NCBI RefSeq assembly: GCF_012844305.1
Contig: NZ_JABANE010000009.1
Span: 1-64,000, forward strand
Source of the DNA: Flammeovirga aprica JL-4
Lineage (GTDB): Bacteria; Bacteroidota; Bacteroidia; Cytophagales; Flammeovirgaceae
Length of the DNA: 64,000 nt
Direction of reading: 5' to 3'
Every line of letters begins with the position of its first letter. The first letter of the stretch is position 1. Below, in pieces: positions 37,548 through 47,707 of the stretch. The notes under the pieces were generated by a model, which had not been told where the DNA came from, searched no databases, and saw only the letters and a program-made list of their open reading frames with translations. Both the position numbers and the translations under genes were made by a program.

Positions 37548-38333
37548 CTAATTCATATTATTGACATGCGTAAGGAAGTTGAGTAGCACTTGCTGTGTTT
37601 CTAAAGTAGCTTCAAACATACCCATGTGTCCCACATCGTCTTTGATAAAAATATGAGCGTTTTTAGGCAGGTGTATTTCTTCAATACTTTTTCGAAGAGG
37701 AACGGCATTGTCTTTCTTTCCTATTATATAAAGTACAGGAATTTCCAGTTGTCCCAGTAAAGCACTGCTGTCTTCTCTTAGTCCCATGGCAAGAGATATT
37801 TTGGCTATAGTTTCTACTTTCTCATGACAAGCTGTATCAATAATTTCCTGAATAATAGGTCTGTGGTTTTCTCTATGTTTTTCAGCAAATAAATTACCGA
37901 TCATAGGGGCAACAAAAGTGCGGATACCATTATCTCTCACAAAGTCAGCCGCTTTTTTTCTTACTTCTTTTTTCGCTTCATCATCTTCAAAAGCAGTGGA
38001 GTGGAAAAGACCAATTCCATTAAGACTGCTTTCGTATTTTTTCGCATATGCTAAAGTTACATAGCCACCTAAAGAATGACCTACAAGCGTAAATTTTGGA
38101 ATAGAAAGGTTTTGTAATGTCTGGTGAATCTCATCCGCAAAATCACTTAATAGAGGTTGTTCTTGTTGGATTGCATCACTTTCACCACAGCCGGGCAGGT
38201 CAATACATATTACTCTATAATAAGGTGTGAAGACCTGAATAAAGTCTTTCCATATTGTCTTGGTTTCACAAAATCCGTGAATTAATACTAATGCAGGTTT
38301 ATCTATGGCTTTATTATCTGTGTATGAAAGCAT
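37548..38333 (-). CDS. Alpha/beta hydrolase
   Basis: A 261-residue cytosolic hydrolase with the oxyanion motif LIHGF (17-21), nucleophile elbow GHSLGG (85-90, Ser87), acid region near IIGKKDNAVP (about 210-219) and catalytic His in DVGHMGMFE (about 238-246). Substrate unknown; it resembles MenH/BioH-like and general carboxylesterase members. The TAG stop is made by the first bases of the CTAAT repeat flanking the mobile element, so the insertion lies exactly at the gene end without changing the protein. Confidence 0.88.
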   Translation of the reverse strand: MLSYTDNKAIDKPALVLIHGFCETKTIWKDFIQVFTPYYRVICIDLPGCGESDAIQQEQPLLSDFADEIHQTLQNLSIPKFTLVGHSLGGYVTLAYAKKYESSLNGIGLFHSTAFEDDEAKKEVRKKAADFVRDNGIRTFVAPMIGNLFAEKHRENHRPIIQEIIDTACHEKVETIAKISLAMGLREDSSALLGQLEIPVLYIIGKKDNAVPLRKSIEEIHLPKNAHIFIKDDVGHMGMFEATLETQQVLLNFLTHVNNMN

Positions 38334-38464
38334 CTGAATTTGTTTTAATGATTAAATTTTCTCACAAATAATAACCAAGGCAGGTGATTAAACCAAACAT
38401 TATTTTTTTAGGTTATATTGAAAATGAATAATCACGCTATCAACACCAACAATTTTTAAACACA

Positions 38465-39337
38465 ATGAAAAACACAACATTTATTACTCTTCTTTTACTT
38501 TTCAGTGGACTTTCAGCGCTATTGGCTTTGCACAATCCTTCCAAACCTGAAAAAGTGGTGCTTTGTCATGCAGACATTGAGGCTGTACGAAAATTTGCTT
38601 TATTCACAGAAGAAGCTGAATTTAGAAAGGCACATGCAATGACGAGGGAATTGAATACACAAAAATTTTCTGGAAAAAGAATCTCTTTTGATGTGGCAGG
38701 GGGAAAGAAAGGGGAAGCTTATTTTGTCTCTTCCAAAAAGAAATCAAACAAGTATCTTTTTGTTTTCCATGAATGGTGGGGACTCAATGACTATGTGAGA
38801 AATGAATCTGACCGTTTATCGAAAGAACTGAAAGACGTCAATATTATTGCATTGGATTTATATGATGGAAAAGTAGGGACAACAAGAGAAGAGGCAAGTA
38901 AATACATGAAAGCTTGTGACCCCGAAAGAGCGGCTTCAATTGTAAATGGGGCGATGGCTTATGTCGGAAAAGATGCAAAAATAGCAACTATTGGCTGGTG
39001 TTTTGGTGGCGGTTGGTCACTTCAGTCCGCTTTGCTTTTAAAACAACAGGCTGTAGGCTGTGTCATCTATTATGGAATGCCTGTGCAGGATGTGGAGCGC
39101 TTATCAGAATTGAACTGTGATGTATTGGGAATTTTTGGAGAGGAAGATAAATGGATCAATCCTGATGTAGTAGCTGAATTTGAAGGTCAAATGAAGGAAG
39201 CTGATAAAGGATTGACAGTGAAAATGTACAAAGCGAATCATGCTTTCGCAAACCCTTCTTCGGATAGATATATGGAGGCAGATGCTCAAAATGCGAATAA
39301 AGAAGCTTTGATGTATTTAAAGAAAAGATTTAAATAG
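38465..39337 (+). CDS. Exported dienelactone hydrolase family protein
   Basis: A 290-residue protein with an N-terminal signal or anchor (FITLLLLFSGLSALLALH). The dienelactone hydrolase domain starts at about 80. The nucleophile is Cys179 in GWCFGGGW, the feature that separates DLH from serine hydrolases. EWWGLND (about 103-109), the acid in GEEDKW and the His in NHAFANP complete the usual set. Substrate is not known; aromatic ring catabolism genes are not adjacent, so a different ester or lactone is likely. Confidence 0.87.
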   Translation: MKNTTFITLLLLFSGLSALLALHNPSKPEKVVLCHADIEAVRKFALFTEEAEFRKAHAMTRELNTQKFSGKRISFDVAGGKKGEAYFVSSKKKSNKYLFVFHEWWGLNDYVRNESDRLSKELKDVNIIALDLYDGKVGTTREEASKYMKACDPERAASIVNGAMAYVGKDAKIATIGWCFGGGWSLQSALLLKQQAVGCVIYYGMPVQDVERLSELNCDVLGIFGEEDKWINPDVVAEFEGQMKEADKGLTVKMYKANHAFANPSSDRYMEADAQNANKEALMYLKKRFK

Positions 39338-39453
39338 TTGATTACTCTCAAGCTTGTCACTTCAAAGAATTACTCTAGGAGACAAAAGTCAGAATAGGGT
39401 AATTCTTTATTTTTTGCACTTCTAATAATGAATTCACTTAAACAATAAGAAAA

Positions 39454-40245
39454 ATGGTTAAGAAATTTATTATTGGAACATTAATGCTTTTGTCCTCTTT
39501 AACTATCTACGCTCAATCACCTATGTTACCTTCTATGTCAATTCCTTCTTTAGGAGGAGGCACGAATGCACATGCAGGTACATATACTGGCGATGGCGTA
39601 TTTGTAGGTGTAGCAACATTACATTCTCAGTATTTAAATTTTGCATCAGCCTCTGTACTTTGGAATACAGGTTGGGATGTATTGGGTGCGAAGTATTCGA
39701 TGATGATTGCACAGCCTATGCTGATGGATGGAAGTTATAAGAATCATTTCTTTCCTGTGGTCTATATTACTCCCCTTCAATTGTCGTGGGATTTAGGAAA
39801 TACAAAATTACAAGGTAGCTATTCAGCCTTAATAGGAAGAGAATTGCCCGTAGATGCACATTTAATTTCTGTTAAAGCCACTCAGTATATTTTAGACGGA
39901 AAATATTCACTAAATGGAGGTGTGACTTACGAACACAGAGTAGCTAGGCCAGAATTAGGACGTACATTAGGAAGTGCAATGGTTTTTGAAGCCAACATTT
40001 CAAGGCACTTTACTAACGGAAGTACTGTAGGTGTTTTTGGTTACTATAATACCAATACATCACAGGAAATTGTTGAAGGACGATCTCTCTTCAATGACAT
40101 TTCAGGTACCCGCGGAATAGGTGTAGATACCTCACATCCCCTTGGTAAGCACTTGTTTTTAAATGGTAAATTTATCTATGACATGCAGCCTAACAAGGTG
40201 ACAAGATGCAATAAAGTAGTACTTTCACTCGCATATAAATTTTAG
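39454..40245 (+). CDS. Outer-membrane protein resembling phenol-degradation MetA family
   Basis: A 263-residue exported protein; signal peptide ends near LTIYAQ. The remainder is beta-barrel sequence with the layout of the MetA-pathway (PF13557-like) outer-membrane proteins, which may transport hydrophobic compounds. This assignment is from overall pattern. It is six bases upstream of another barrel gene and probably forms an operon with it. Confidence 0.6.
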   Translation: MVKKFIIGTLMLLSSLTIYAQSPMLPSMSIPSLGGGTNAHAGTYTGDGVFVGVATLHSQYLNFASASVLWNTGWDVLGAKYSMMIAQPMLMDGSYKNHFFPVVYITPLQLSWDLGNTKLQGSYSALIGRELPVDAHLISVKATQYILDGKYSLNGGVTYEHRVARPELGRTLGSAMVFEANISRHFTNGSTVGVFGYYNTNTSQEIVEGRSLFNDISGTRGIGVDTSHPLGKHLFLNGKFIYDMQPNKVTRCNKVVLSLAYKF

Positions 40246-40251
40246 AAATGT

Positions 40252-41022
40252 ATGAGGTGGATGAAGAAAGTAGTACAATGCGTTTTATGTTTGATGGTAT
40301 TTGGCGTAAGTAATGGTTACGCTCAATCTGATGAAAAAGTCATTGATCCCTCTAAACCTACTAATGTTTATACTAGGATTAATAACAACTTTGAGCATAC
40401 AAATCTTAAAGATGGTACACAATTGACGGGTTATCGTTTTAACTTGAGTTATGCTGTAAGTGATTTTCAGACCACATTAGAAATTCCCTTATTGTACAAT
40501 CACACTACTCAGAAAGTGGGAATGGGTGATTTAAGATTAAGGACTTTTTATGTGCCGTATACAGATTATTCTAAAACGTTAGGAGGTTTAGGTATATCAA
40601 TGGATATTTTTGCTCCGATGGGCAATAGAATAGAAGGTATCAGTTCTGGCAATTGGAGTATTTCACCCGGTATTATAGCAGGTATTATGATCAGTGATAG
40701 TTATTCACTTTGGCCAATTTTGTCCTACAGATATCAGTTTGCTGATCCTAATTTAGTAGAAGGAAGAGCACAGAATATTGAGAAACATGGTATGACATTT
40801 CAGTTGATGAACTCAATAAATATATCAGAAAAGATTTATTTGCTGGTCACGCCAATGCTTATTCAAAATGACTTTGCTACGATGCAAAGCTTTGATTACG
40901 GAGGAGAGGTAGAATTCAATTATATGCTACTGAAGAATAAATTGCAAGTGGGTTGTTTCTCCAGACAGCTAGCCAATTCGGAATATTCTTCATACAGACT
41001 AATGTTGAGATTCTTTCTGTAG
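40252..41022 (+). CDS. Outer-membrane beta-barrel protein
   Basis: A 256-residue exported barrel protein with signal peptide ending near SNGYAQ. A second in-frame ATG three codons downstream (MKKVVQCVL) is an equally good start. Strands such as YRFNLSYAVSDFQTTLEIPL and KLQVGCFSRQL alternate hydrophobic and polar residues, and the protein ends in an aromatic-containing strand (LMLRFFL), a usual Bam signal. It forms a tandem pair with the preceding barrel gene. Function unknown. Confidence 0.65.
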   Translation: MRWMKKVVQCVLCLMVFGVSNGYAQSDEKVIDPSKPTNVYTRINNNFEHTNLKDGTQLTGYRFNLSYAVSDFQTTLEIPLLYNHTTQKVGMGDLRLRTFYVPYTDYSKTLGGLGISMDIFAPMGNRIEGISSGNWSISPGIIAGIMISDSYSLWPILSYRYQFADPNLVEGRAQNIEKHGMTFQLMNSINISEKIYLLVTPMLIQNDFATMQSFDYGGEVEFNYMLLKNKLQVGCFSRQLANSEYSSYRLMLRFFL

Positions 41023-41044
41023 TTCTATTATAGTTTAATCAGAT

Positions 41045-41103
41045 AAATACCTCAGTACATAAAAGAAAACAAGCGTATTCTTTTTCGTGCTGAGGTATTT
41101 TTA
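41045..41103 (+). terminator. Terminator after the barrel gene pair
   Basis: AAATACCTCAG and CTGAGGTATTT pair around a 30-base loop and are followed by a T run. Confidence 0.65.
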
Positions 41104-41141
41104 TTTACTTAAAGTCAAAAGCAGACGATACCAACACTATT

Positions 41142-42578
41142 ATGAGAGAACTTCGACTTTATACTTTCCTTTTTTTCTCCTTCTTCTCTTTCGCTCATGC
41201 CCAAGAACACAAGGTTCATGAGAATGGAATGGTCTATCATGACTCAACAATTTCTCACTTCAGAACTATAGTAGATTCCATAACAGCAGTATTTGATACC
41301 GTGGCATTGAACAAAATCTATTATTCAAAGAAACAATCGAAAGGGTATTGTTTTGAATTTCGAGGAGATACTGCCGAACAGATCAACAAAGACTTTGAGC
41401 ATAGAATAACCTTTGAGGATTTTAAAGCAAAATACTTAAAAGGTAAAGAGTTAGAGGAGGTAGTGATGCATAAAGTTCATCTCTTTGATAAATTTATTAT
41501 CCTAACTAAACCTTCAGGAGAGTATTTTTTTCCACTGTCTGATATGTCATATAGAAGTACAGCACAAGATTCTTTAGATTATAATAAGTTCATCAAAGAC
41601 AAACTAAAAGGAGAACTTTGTTCAAACTTTATTGACTATAAAGCTTTAAAGCAGGAGAGTACAATAAGTATCTTCTACATTATAGATGATTTTGAGAATG
41701 GACCTCTAAAAGAAGATTATGCTCGGATGATTCAATATAGTTATAGTTTGATCGATACAAATCATACAATCTTATTTGAAGATGGAGAACTTTTTAAATC
41801 TAATCCTTCCGTTGAACGTTTTTATAATTACATAGAATCCGAGATAGAACAAGGTAAGTCTGAAAAGGAGTTTGCACAGACAGAAGAATTTGAACAGCTA
41901 TTAGCGGCCGCGATAAAAGAAGGATATGATGGTGGATTCAAACGAAGAAGTTATGAATATTATGTAGAAAAATATCATTCAGCAGAATTAGCTCTATTCT
42001 TTAAAAGGAGTGTAGAATTTTTTCTATCATGTGCTGCCGACCCTGCAGATAATGTTCATTATCAAGAAATATTCAGTTTAGTGACTAAAACTTTGAATAA
42101 AGATATTTTCTTCAGATGTCATGTCAATAATATGTGCCCTTCTTACCCTGATTGTGCTCAATTTTGTTTTAATAATGAAGATCTAAACGTTCATAAATAC
42201 ACTTCTTTCGAAGATTTTTCACCTAAAATCAAAGAATTGGAAGCGATGAATATCAACGTTTTCGATTTCTTTATGGGCTTAATATTGGATGTATCTAATC
42301 CAGTTCCTAATGGAATCGATGCCTGTTTGCATACTTTAGGTTCCAATCTATCCAGGGCTAGTGATTTAGATCAGATTGATGCCCGGCTCTTTTCTGTTTT
42401 GGAGGATGAAGAGCTTGATCTAAACAATAGAATCAGAATTAACTATCTATTTCAAATCTATAATATTAATGTGAGAGATATTGATGTCGATCGATTCCAT
42501 CAAAATGAATATAGGTTTGATATATTCGTTAGTAATCTACCGAAAAACTTGAGAGGCAATTTTAAAAAGATCTATTAG
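41142..42578 (+). CDS. Secreted protein, unknown function
   Basis: A 478-residue exported protein with signal peptide to about residue 20 (SFAHAQ). The body is rich in Glu, Lys, Asp and aromatic residues and looks mostly helical. A cluster of cysteines occurs at about 325-345 (RCHVNNMCPSYPDCAQFCFNN split as CHVNNMC and CPSYPDCAQFC), possibly disulfides. No known domain. First of four unrecognised secreted proteins in a row. Confidence 0.6.
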   Translation: MRELRLYTFLFFSFFSFAHAQEHKVHENGMVYHDSTISHFRTIVDSITAVFDTVALNKIYYSKKQSKGYCFEFRGDTAEQINKDFEHRITFEDFKAKYLKGKELEEVVMHKVHLFDKFIILTKPSGEYFFPLSDMSYRSTAQDSLDYNKFIKDKLKGELCSNFIDYKALKQESTISIFYIIDDFENGPLKEDYARMIQYSYSLIDTNHTILFEDGELFKSNPSVERFYNYIESEIEQGKSEKEFAQTEEFEQLLAAAIKEGYDGGFKRRSYEYYVEKYHSAELALFFKRSVEFFLSCAADPADNVHYQEIFSLVTKTLNKDIFFRCHVNNMCPSYPDCAQFCFNNEDLNVHKYTSFEDFSPKIKELEAMNINVFDFFMGLILDVSNPVPNGIDACLHTLGSNLSRASDLDQIDARLFSVLEDEELDLNNRIRINYLFQIYNINVRDIDVDRFHQNEYRFDIFVSNLPKNLRGNFKKIY

Positions 42579-42726
42579 ATAGTGCATTAGAAAGGGAAAG
42601 AGTGTCTATGGATCTTTTAGCGCTAATTTGTAATCATAAATTAAACAAGACGAGTCTACTATTCCTTAATTATTTTTATATATTTAATTACTGAAATGCT
42701 TTAAATTTAAATAAATAACTATTGTA

Positions 42727-44448
42727 ATGAAGCAAACTATCGTCCTTCTGCTATCCTTGCTGTGGATAGGGAACTTAAATGCTGTTGCTCAAAAAGCTGC
42801 TGAAAAGAAAGTAAGAATTAATATGCTTATCAAACCTCTTCAAATATTGAATGGTCATGCCTCACCGTATCAAATAGATGGTCAGATAGCGGATACAATC
42901 ATGCCGCCATGTTTTGCTGTAAAGGCAATTTCTACAGGAGGTAATAAAACGGTGAAGAGTTTGTTTGATAAAGTCACTATTGTAGGAATTAAGAAATATG
43001 ATAAGGGTTCATCTTCAGATCAGCTTCTTGCCAAAAGTAAAATATCAAACAACGGTATACATGGTTATGATTATGCGCTGGAATATTACGGAGGAAGTTA
43101 TACTAAAAAATTAGCCATTGAAACGATTAAAACAAAACAAGGTGACTCCACAGTCGTGACTTATACTCCTTATGCTGAGGTGCAAATTTCTGTGAATTAT
43201 AAGTTCAAACATGTGGATGGTACTTTGTTATTGGAAAAGAACTTTACGGGAGAAGAAGTTTTTAAAAGAAGAAAAGAGATAGGAGGGGCTTATGCAAGCA
43301 GATCTTTGGCATTGAGCAAGAAAAAAGAATTGGGTAGTACTACGCTGGCGAATTTGGAAAAAAATGTACAGGAAGATTTCTATAATGGGATTGTGGATAA
43401 CCTGAATAATCAATTTGGATATTCTTGCAGGTATTACACTTTCAAGCTGGCTATGGGTAAGGGGAAAAAACATGACTATTCAGCTTCTGAGGAAATCATA
43501 ACCGAGCTGGATGAAGTTTTCAAAGAAAATGAAAAAAAGTGTTTTTTGAATCAAAGAGAAGACTTTGCTAAAACATTGCAGCCTATTCAAGCTAAATTTA
43601 AAGAGGCTATTCCAGTTTGGGAAGAACTGATTGCCTTTTATGAGAAAGGAAATAAAAAGGCGAAAGTTTCTGACAAAAATATTGCTTACTTTTATTACAA
43701 TATTGGTGTAGCTTATTTGTTTTTGGAAGAATATGAGAAAGCATCAGATTATGCTAAAAAAGCGTATGCTTTCAAGTATAACAATAAAGGAGAGGTAAAT
43801 GGATTGTTTTATGCGATTAAAAACTTGAAACCAAGGAGCAATCCCAAAGTGCATCAATTTGAATTTACTGACGCTGCTGTCGATAAATTTTATGCTGCGG
43901 AAGTTACAGCATTGAAGCGAACAGCAAATTCCTCTAAAAATATAGCTGATTTACCTTTTGCATTGAGAGTAGATTATAGCAAAGTGGATCTAGAAAAAGA
44001 GATAACACTGAGTTATAGAAAAATTATTGATGCGGCAGGGTGGTTGAAATATCAGCTGTACCTTACCAATAACTCTGATACGCCTATTATTGTACCTTAT
44101 ATGGAAGGCAATGAAAATGTAGGTATTGTCACTCAAGTCAGTTATAAGAAAAAAGGAGGGGCTAAAGAAAAGGTCAGTTTGGAAAACGAACCGCTGCAGA
44201 ATACTTTCTTATCAGAAAAGAGTTATTATTTATTACTTCCTTCAGATAAATGCTTAGTCAAGACTTTAGACATTCCTAAAGTGAAAGAAAAAGCAGTGTA
44301 TGAAATTGATATTCGTCTGCAAATAGAGCCACGTTTTATAGAAGACAAGTGGTTCAAAAATGATAATACTAGAAGGGTACGTTTGCAAAGTATTGTATTG
44401 GATAAAGTGCTCACTTTTGATGATAAAATTGAAGCGAGCGAACTTTAA
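42727..44448 (+). CDS. Secreted protein with TPR-like segment, unknown function
   Basis: A 573-residue exported protein; signal peptide to about residue 22 (NAVAQ). Residues about 320-345 (FYYNIGVAYLFLEEYEKASDYAKKAYA) form a tetratricopeptide-like repeat; the N-terminal 150 residues and C-terminal 150 residues are beta-rich. No enzymatic motif. It has its own upstream spacer of 148 bases, so it may be transcribed alone. Lineage-specific by my reading. Confidence 0.6.
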   Translation: MKQTIVLLLSLLWIGNLNAVAQKAAEKKVRINMLIKPLQILNGHASPYQIDGQIADTIMPPCFAVKAISTGGNKTVKSLFDKVTIVGIKKYDKGSSSDQLLAKSKISNNGIHGYDYALEYYGGSYTKKLAIETIKTKQGDSTVVTYTPYAEVQISVNYKFKHVDGTLLLEKNFTGEEVFKRRKEIGGAYASRSLALSKKKELGSTTLANLEKNVQEDFYNGIVDNLNNQFGYSCRYYTFKLAMGKGKKHDYSASEEIITELDEVFKENEKKCFLNQREDFAKTLQPIQAKFKEAIPVWEELIAFYEKGNKKAKVSDKNIAYFYYNIGVAYLFLEEYEKASDYAKKAYAFKYNNKGEVNGLFYAIKNLKPRSNPKVHQFEFTDAAVDKFYAAEVTALKRTANSSKNIADLPFALRVDYSKVDLEKEITLSYRKIIDAAGWLKYQLYLTNNSDTPIIVPYMEGNENVGIVTQVSYKKKGGAKEKVSLENEPLQNTFLSEKSYYLLLPSDKCLVKTLDIPKVKEKAVYEIDIRLQIEPRFIEDKWFKNDNTRRVRLQSIVLDKVLTFDDKIEASEL

Positions 44449-44645
44449 TTGAAGAGATGTTTCAAACATGCTCTAATGGTTTGTTGTAATATAAGCTGTA
44501 TTTTTTTACTGGGAAATTTCCTGGTGCTTTATTGTAGAGTAAACAGGTGTATTGGGTTGAGAGGTGATGCTCAATTCAGGATTTCACTTAAAGCATAAAT
44601 AAAAAGTTTACTCAACTCAAATTTTTAAATATTAAATTCCTAAAA

Positions 44646-46796
44646 ATGAAATCAAACTTCATGTTACTCTTGTTGGCATTTTTTGCTAACTCGGTATTTG
44701 CTCAATCTCCCAAACACTTTACCATTTATGGAGAGGTATTTAACTATCAGAATGGAAAATATACTGCCGTTAAAGAGGCGTCTCCTACACAAAGTCAAAT
44801 CTCTTCCTTAAAAAGAATGAAGGATGGGAGTATTCTTGCTGTAAGCAATTTGAAAACACTTCGTATCAATAATGGAAAGCTGGAAACACTAGAAAGCCAC
44901 ACACTCGATGCTGATGTATATGGTGAGTCAGCTTCACGTTTAAATTCAACGATTTTTTCTTATGAAGCTAACGCCAAAGAAAATAAATACCAGGCACTCA
45001 ACTCTGCCGGATGGGATGACCTGGACATCCTATATATTCCTGATAATGAACAGGGCCTTAGAATTATCAAAGGAGATATAGAAAAGCAATATCCTCTTCC
45101 TGAAAAATATATAGACAATGGAGCTTTACGTAATATTACAGGTATTGAAGTGGGGTTTGTGGCGATTATGAGAGGGCCTCACCTTGCTAGAATTGTACAT
45201 TTCGATGGTGAGCATTTCAAGGTCTATAAATTGCCCGAGGTTGCTGTGGGTCTAAACATTGCAGAAGACATCTATAGAGATAAGAAGGGACAATGCTGGG
45301 TAGCAGGTTCAAAAACACTTTACCTTTTCAAGAATGGTCAATTCGAGAAAAAATTAACGGTCGATACTAAGGATGAAATTCAAAAATTTGCTGTGAATGC
45401 TAAAGGACAGGCTTTAATAGAAATTTCATCAGGACATGTAGCGGTTTATGATATTGAATCACAAAGAAGGCTATTGAATTTCAAAAAGTCAGAAACAATA
45501 ATTGACGGACATGTAGGTACTAGTGGTTCTGTGATGGACATTGAAGTGGACAATCAAGATAGATTTGTAATAGCAAGAGGAATCTGCACAACGGAATACA
45601 ATGAAAAGAATCCAAAATTTATTAATTCAGAGACGGTCTACAAAGGTTCAATTGTAATTTTTGATGTTCCAACATTTGAGTTTGATCATAACTTTAAGGT
45701 ACTCAACACTGTAACAGACAAATCTAAAAAATTCAAAGACTATATAGGAGCAGATAGATTGACGGATGATTTAGGTAATGAATATATCTTGGCGACTGAT
45801 TTTGAGTCTTTCAAGAAAATAGATAAAGAGGGAACTGTAAAAAAGTTTACCGTTGATGATTTAACTGTGAGTGCGGGTTACAAATATCCAGACACAAAAG
45901 TTTATGCCAAGAATTGGGCGGTTGATAAAAAAACAGGAACGCTATACTTCGTAACGGCGACAAGAAAGTACACTTTCAAAATGAATGCTGACGAGTCAAC
46001 GGAACAAATAGCTCTTACATTGGATAAGAAATTAGGAGGGAAACCTAAGATGATGGTTTTTGACGATTTGAACAATGCTTTTTGGTTAGCGACGAGTAAA
46101 GGCTATGCTTATTACCCTGTAAGTGGACAAGGAGTGAAGTACTTCACGAAAAAAGAAACAGGGTTGGGAACAGGTTATGGTCTATTTGAAATGAGATTAG
46201 ATGAAAAAGGAACTCTTTGGGTAAGTAATTCCAAAGGATTGGGAGAGTTTACAAAAGAAGGTTTTAAAATTCATACCTCTACAAAAGAAGAGGGTTACAT
46301 CTCAAAATTCATCATTAAAGATTACAACGGTGAAGTGAATTTTGTAGGTACTAGTCATATTTCTCAGTCTAACGGTGGAGAAATCAAAAACGTCTATGAT
46401 TTTGCAGGATTGAAAAAGGCAGTAAAAGAGAAATTCCCAAATGATAATAATACAAATTGGGTAGAACAAGCATGTTTTGATAAAGACAACCAATTATGGG
46501 TAGCGACAAAAGAAAATATCATTGGTCACTTTGACGGTACTCAGTGGGAAGTTTTCAAAATCAGTGATTTCTATGCTGGTGAAAAGATCTTCAGTATGTT
46601 TTTAGATAAGCAAGACAGAGTGAACATTGTAATTACTAAAGTACCTGCACCTGTGGTTACATCTCAAACTCAAGCAACTACTGCTGCACAGGAAGTGGCA
46701 AAAGAAACCTTGGAAGATAAAGTACAGAAGCAAGCCAAGTCATCTATTTATTTTGATGATACAATTGTTCTTGTGGATAAGAATAAAGAGAATTAA
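44646..46796 (+). CDS. Secreted beta-propeller protein (two-component-propeller-like)
   Basis: A 716-residue exported protein with signal peptide ending near SVFAQ. Repeated blade motifs of the type W-V/L-A/S-x-x occur: CWVAGSKTLYLFKNGQF, FWLATSKGYAYY, LWVSNSKGLGEF and LWVATKENIIGHFDG. These resemble the Reg_prop blades of hybrid two-component sensors, but there is no membrane helix, kinase or DNA-binding domain, so it is a free propeller. A terminator follows it. Confidence 0.68.
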   Translation: MKSNFMLLLLAFFANSVFAQSPKHFTIYGEVFNYQNGKYTAVKEASPTQSQISSLKRMKDGSILAVSNLKTLRINNGKLETLESHTLDADVYGESASRLNSTIFSYEANAKENKYQALNSAGWDDLDILYIPDNEQGLRIIKGDIEKQYPLPEKYIDNGALRNITGIEVGFVAIMRGPHLARIVHFDGEHFKVYKLPEVAVGLNIAEDIYRDKKGQCWVAGSKTLYLFKNGQFEKKLTVDTKDEIQKFAVNAKGQALIEISSGHVAVYDIESQRRLLNFKKSETIIDGHVGTSGSVMDIEVDNQDRFVIARGICTTEYNEKNPKFINSETVYKGSIVIFDVPTFEFDHNFKVLNTVTDKSKKFKDYIGADRLTDDLGNEYILATDFESFKKIDKEGTVKKFTVDDLTVSAGYKYPDTKVYAKNWAVDKKTGTLYFVTATRKYTFKMNADESTEQIALTLDKKLGGKPKMMVFDDLNNAFWLATSKGYAYYPVSGQGVKYFTKKETGLGTGYGLFEMRLDEKGTLWVSNSKGLGEFTKEGFKIHTSTKEEGYISKFIIKDYNGEVNFVGTSHISQSNGGEIKNVYDFAGLKKAVKEKFPNDNNTNWVEQACFDKDNQLWVATKENIIGHFDGTQWEVFKISDFYAGEKIFSMFLDKQDRVNIVITKVPAPVVTSQTQATTAAQEVAKETLEDKVQKQAKSSIYFDDTIVLVDKNKEN

Positions 46797-46814
46797 TTCG
46801 TAAAAAAATTACTA

Positions 46815-46850
46815 AGCCTGGTTTGCTGTATAGGTAAACCAGGCTATTTT
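46815..46850 (+). terminator. Terminator of the propeller gene
   Basis: The stem AGCCTGGTTT / AAACCAGGCT is followed by ATTTTAT, 18 bases after the stop. Confidence 0.75.
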
Positions 46851-46897
46851 ATCATCATTTTTTGTTTGCTCAATAACCCAAAATGCTAAATTTATTC

Positions 46898-47644
46898 ATG
46901 AATAAGAGCTGTTCTATTATCCTCTTTTTACTATTGTTTTGTAGTGTATGGTCACACGGACAAACTGTAAGTTTAGAAAACACACATGAAAAATTCTTCA
47001 AAGTTGACACTGTAGTTTGGGAAGATACCCGAGTGTTGAACTGTTGGGTAGATGCAGTATATCCTCAATTGAAGAGCAGTTCCAGTTTCTGTTTAGCAAT
47101 CAATAAGCAAATCAGGGAAGCTGTGTTCAAAAATATTGAAAAGATCCAATCAGTTTGTGAAGGTTTAGATGAAAGTGACTTAGAGTTGGTGACGAATAAT
47201 GATATTGAGGAGTATACGGAAGTCTTTTTTGAAGGAGGAATAAATTCGTCCATTGTCTCAATTGTCGTGAAAAAAAATTCTAAAGGTGCCGGCGCCGCTT
47301 ATACCCATGTAGAGTTTGTTTATTATAATTTTGATATTGAAAATACCAAGCCGTTATACCTCAATGATATTGTAGAAATAGACAAACTGATTGCTTTACT
47401 TCAGAAGTCAGCATCATTAGTTGAAAATGACGTATTTGATGAGAAGGCAATACTTGATTTTCTACAAACACCAAAATTTTCAAGTTTTATCATTACAAAA
47501 GAAGGTCTCAAGATTGATCCAAGGGAATTATATGAACGTTCAGATGTTATGACTGTAGAATTCGATTTTTCAGTTTCTATCGATGAAATTCAAGCATTTT
47601 TAAAGATAGATCGGAAGTTATTACCATCTCCGAAAGAAAATTAA
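46898..47644 (+). CDS. Secreted DUF3298-like protein
   Basis: The start is taken at MNKSCSIILFLLLF, which begins a clean signal peptide, five codons after the first ATG; 248 residues. The central part (GAAYTHVEFVYYNFDIENTKPLYLNDIV split around 143-170) has the form of the DUF3298/RsiV-like domain (G-x-A-H ... NFDL ... L-x-L-x-D-L), with a final beta domain. Such domains are found in exported, sometimes lysozyme-sensing, proteins. The match is by pattern and moderate. Confidence 0.6.
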   Translation: MNKSCSIILFLLLFCSVWSHGQTVSLENTHEKFFKVDTVVWEDTRVLNCWVDAVYPQLKSSSSFCLAINKQIREAVFKNIEKIQSVCEGLDESDLELVTNNDIEEYTEVFFEGGINSSIVSIVVKKNSKGAGAAYTHVEFVYYNFDIENTKPLYLNDIVEIDKLIALLQKSASLVENDVFDEKAILDFLQTPKFSSFIITKEGLKIDPRELYERSDVMTVEFDFSVSIDEIQAFLKIDRKLLPSPKEN

Positions 47645-47686
47645 AGACCGGCATAATGTACTGTAAGCCGATCTTGTTTTTTCTTT
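47645..47686. terminator. Bidirectional terminator
   Basis: AAGA-C-CGGC and GCCG-A-TCTT form a stem followed by TGTTTTTTC, between convergent genes. Confidence 0.65.
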
Positions 47687-47707
47687 TATGTGAAGTTAAA
47701 ATTAGAA

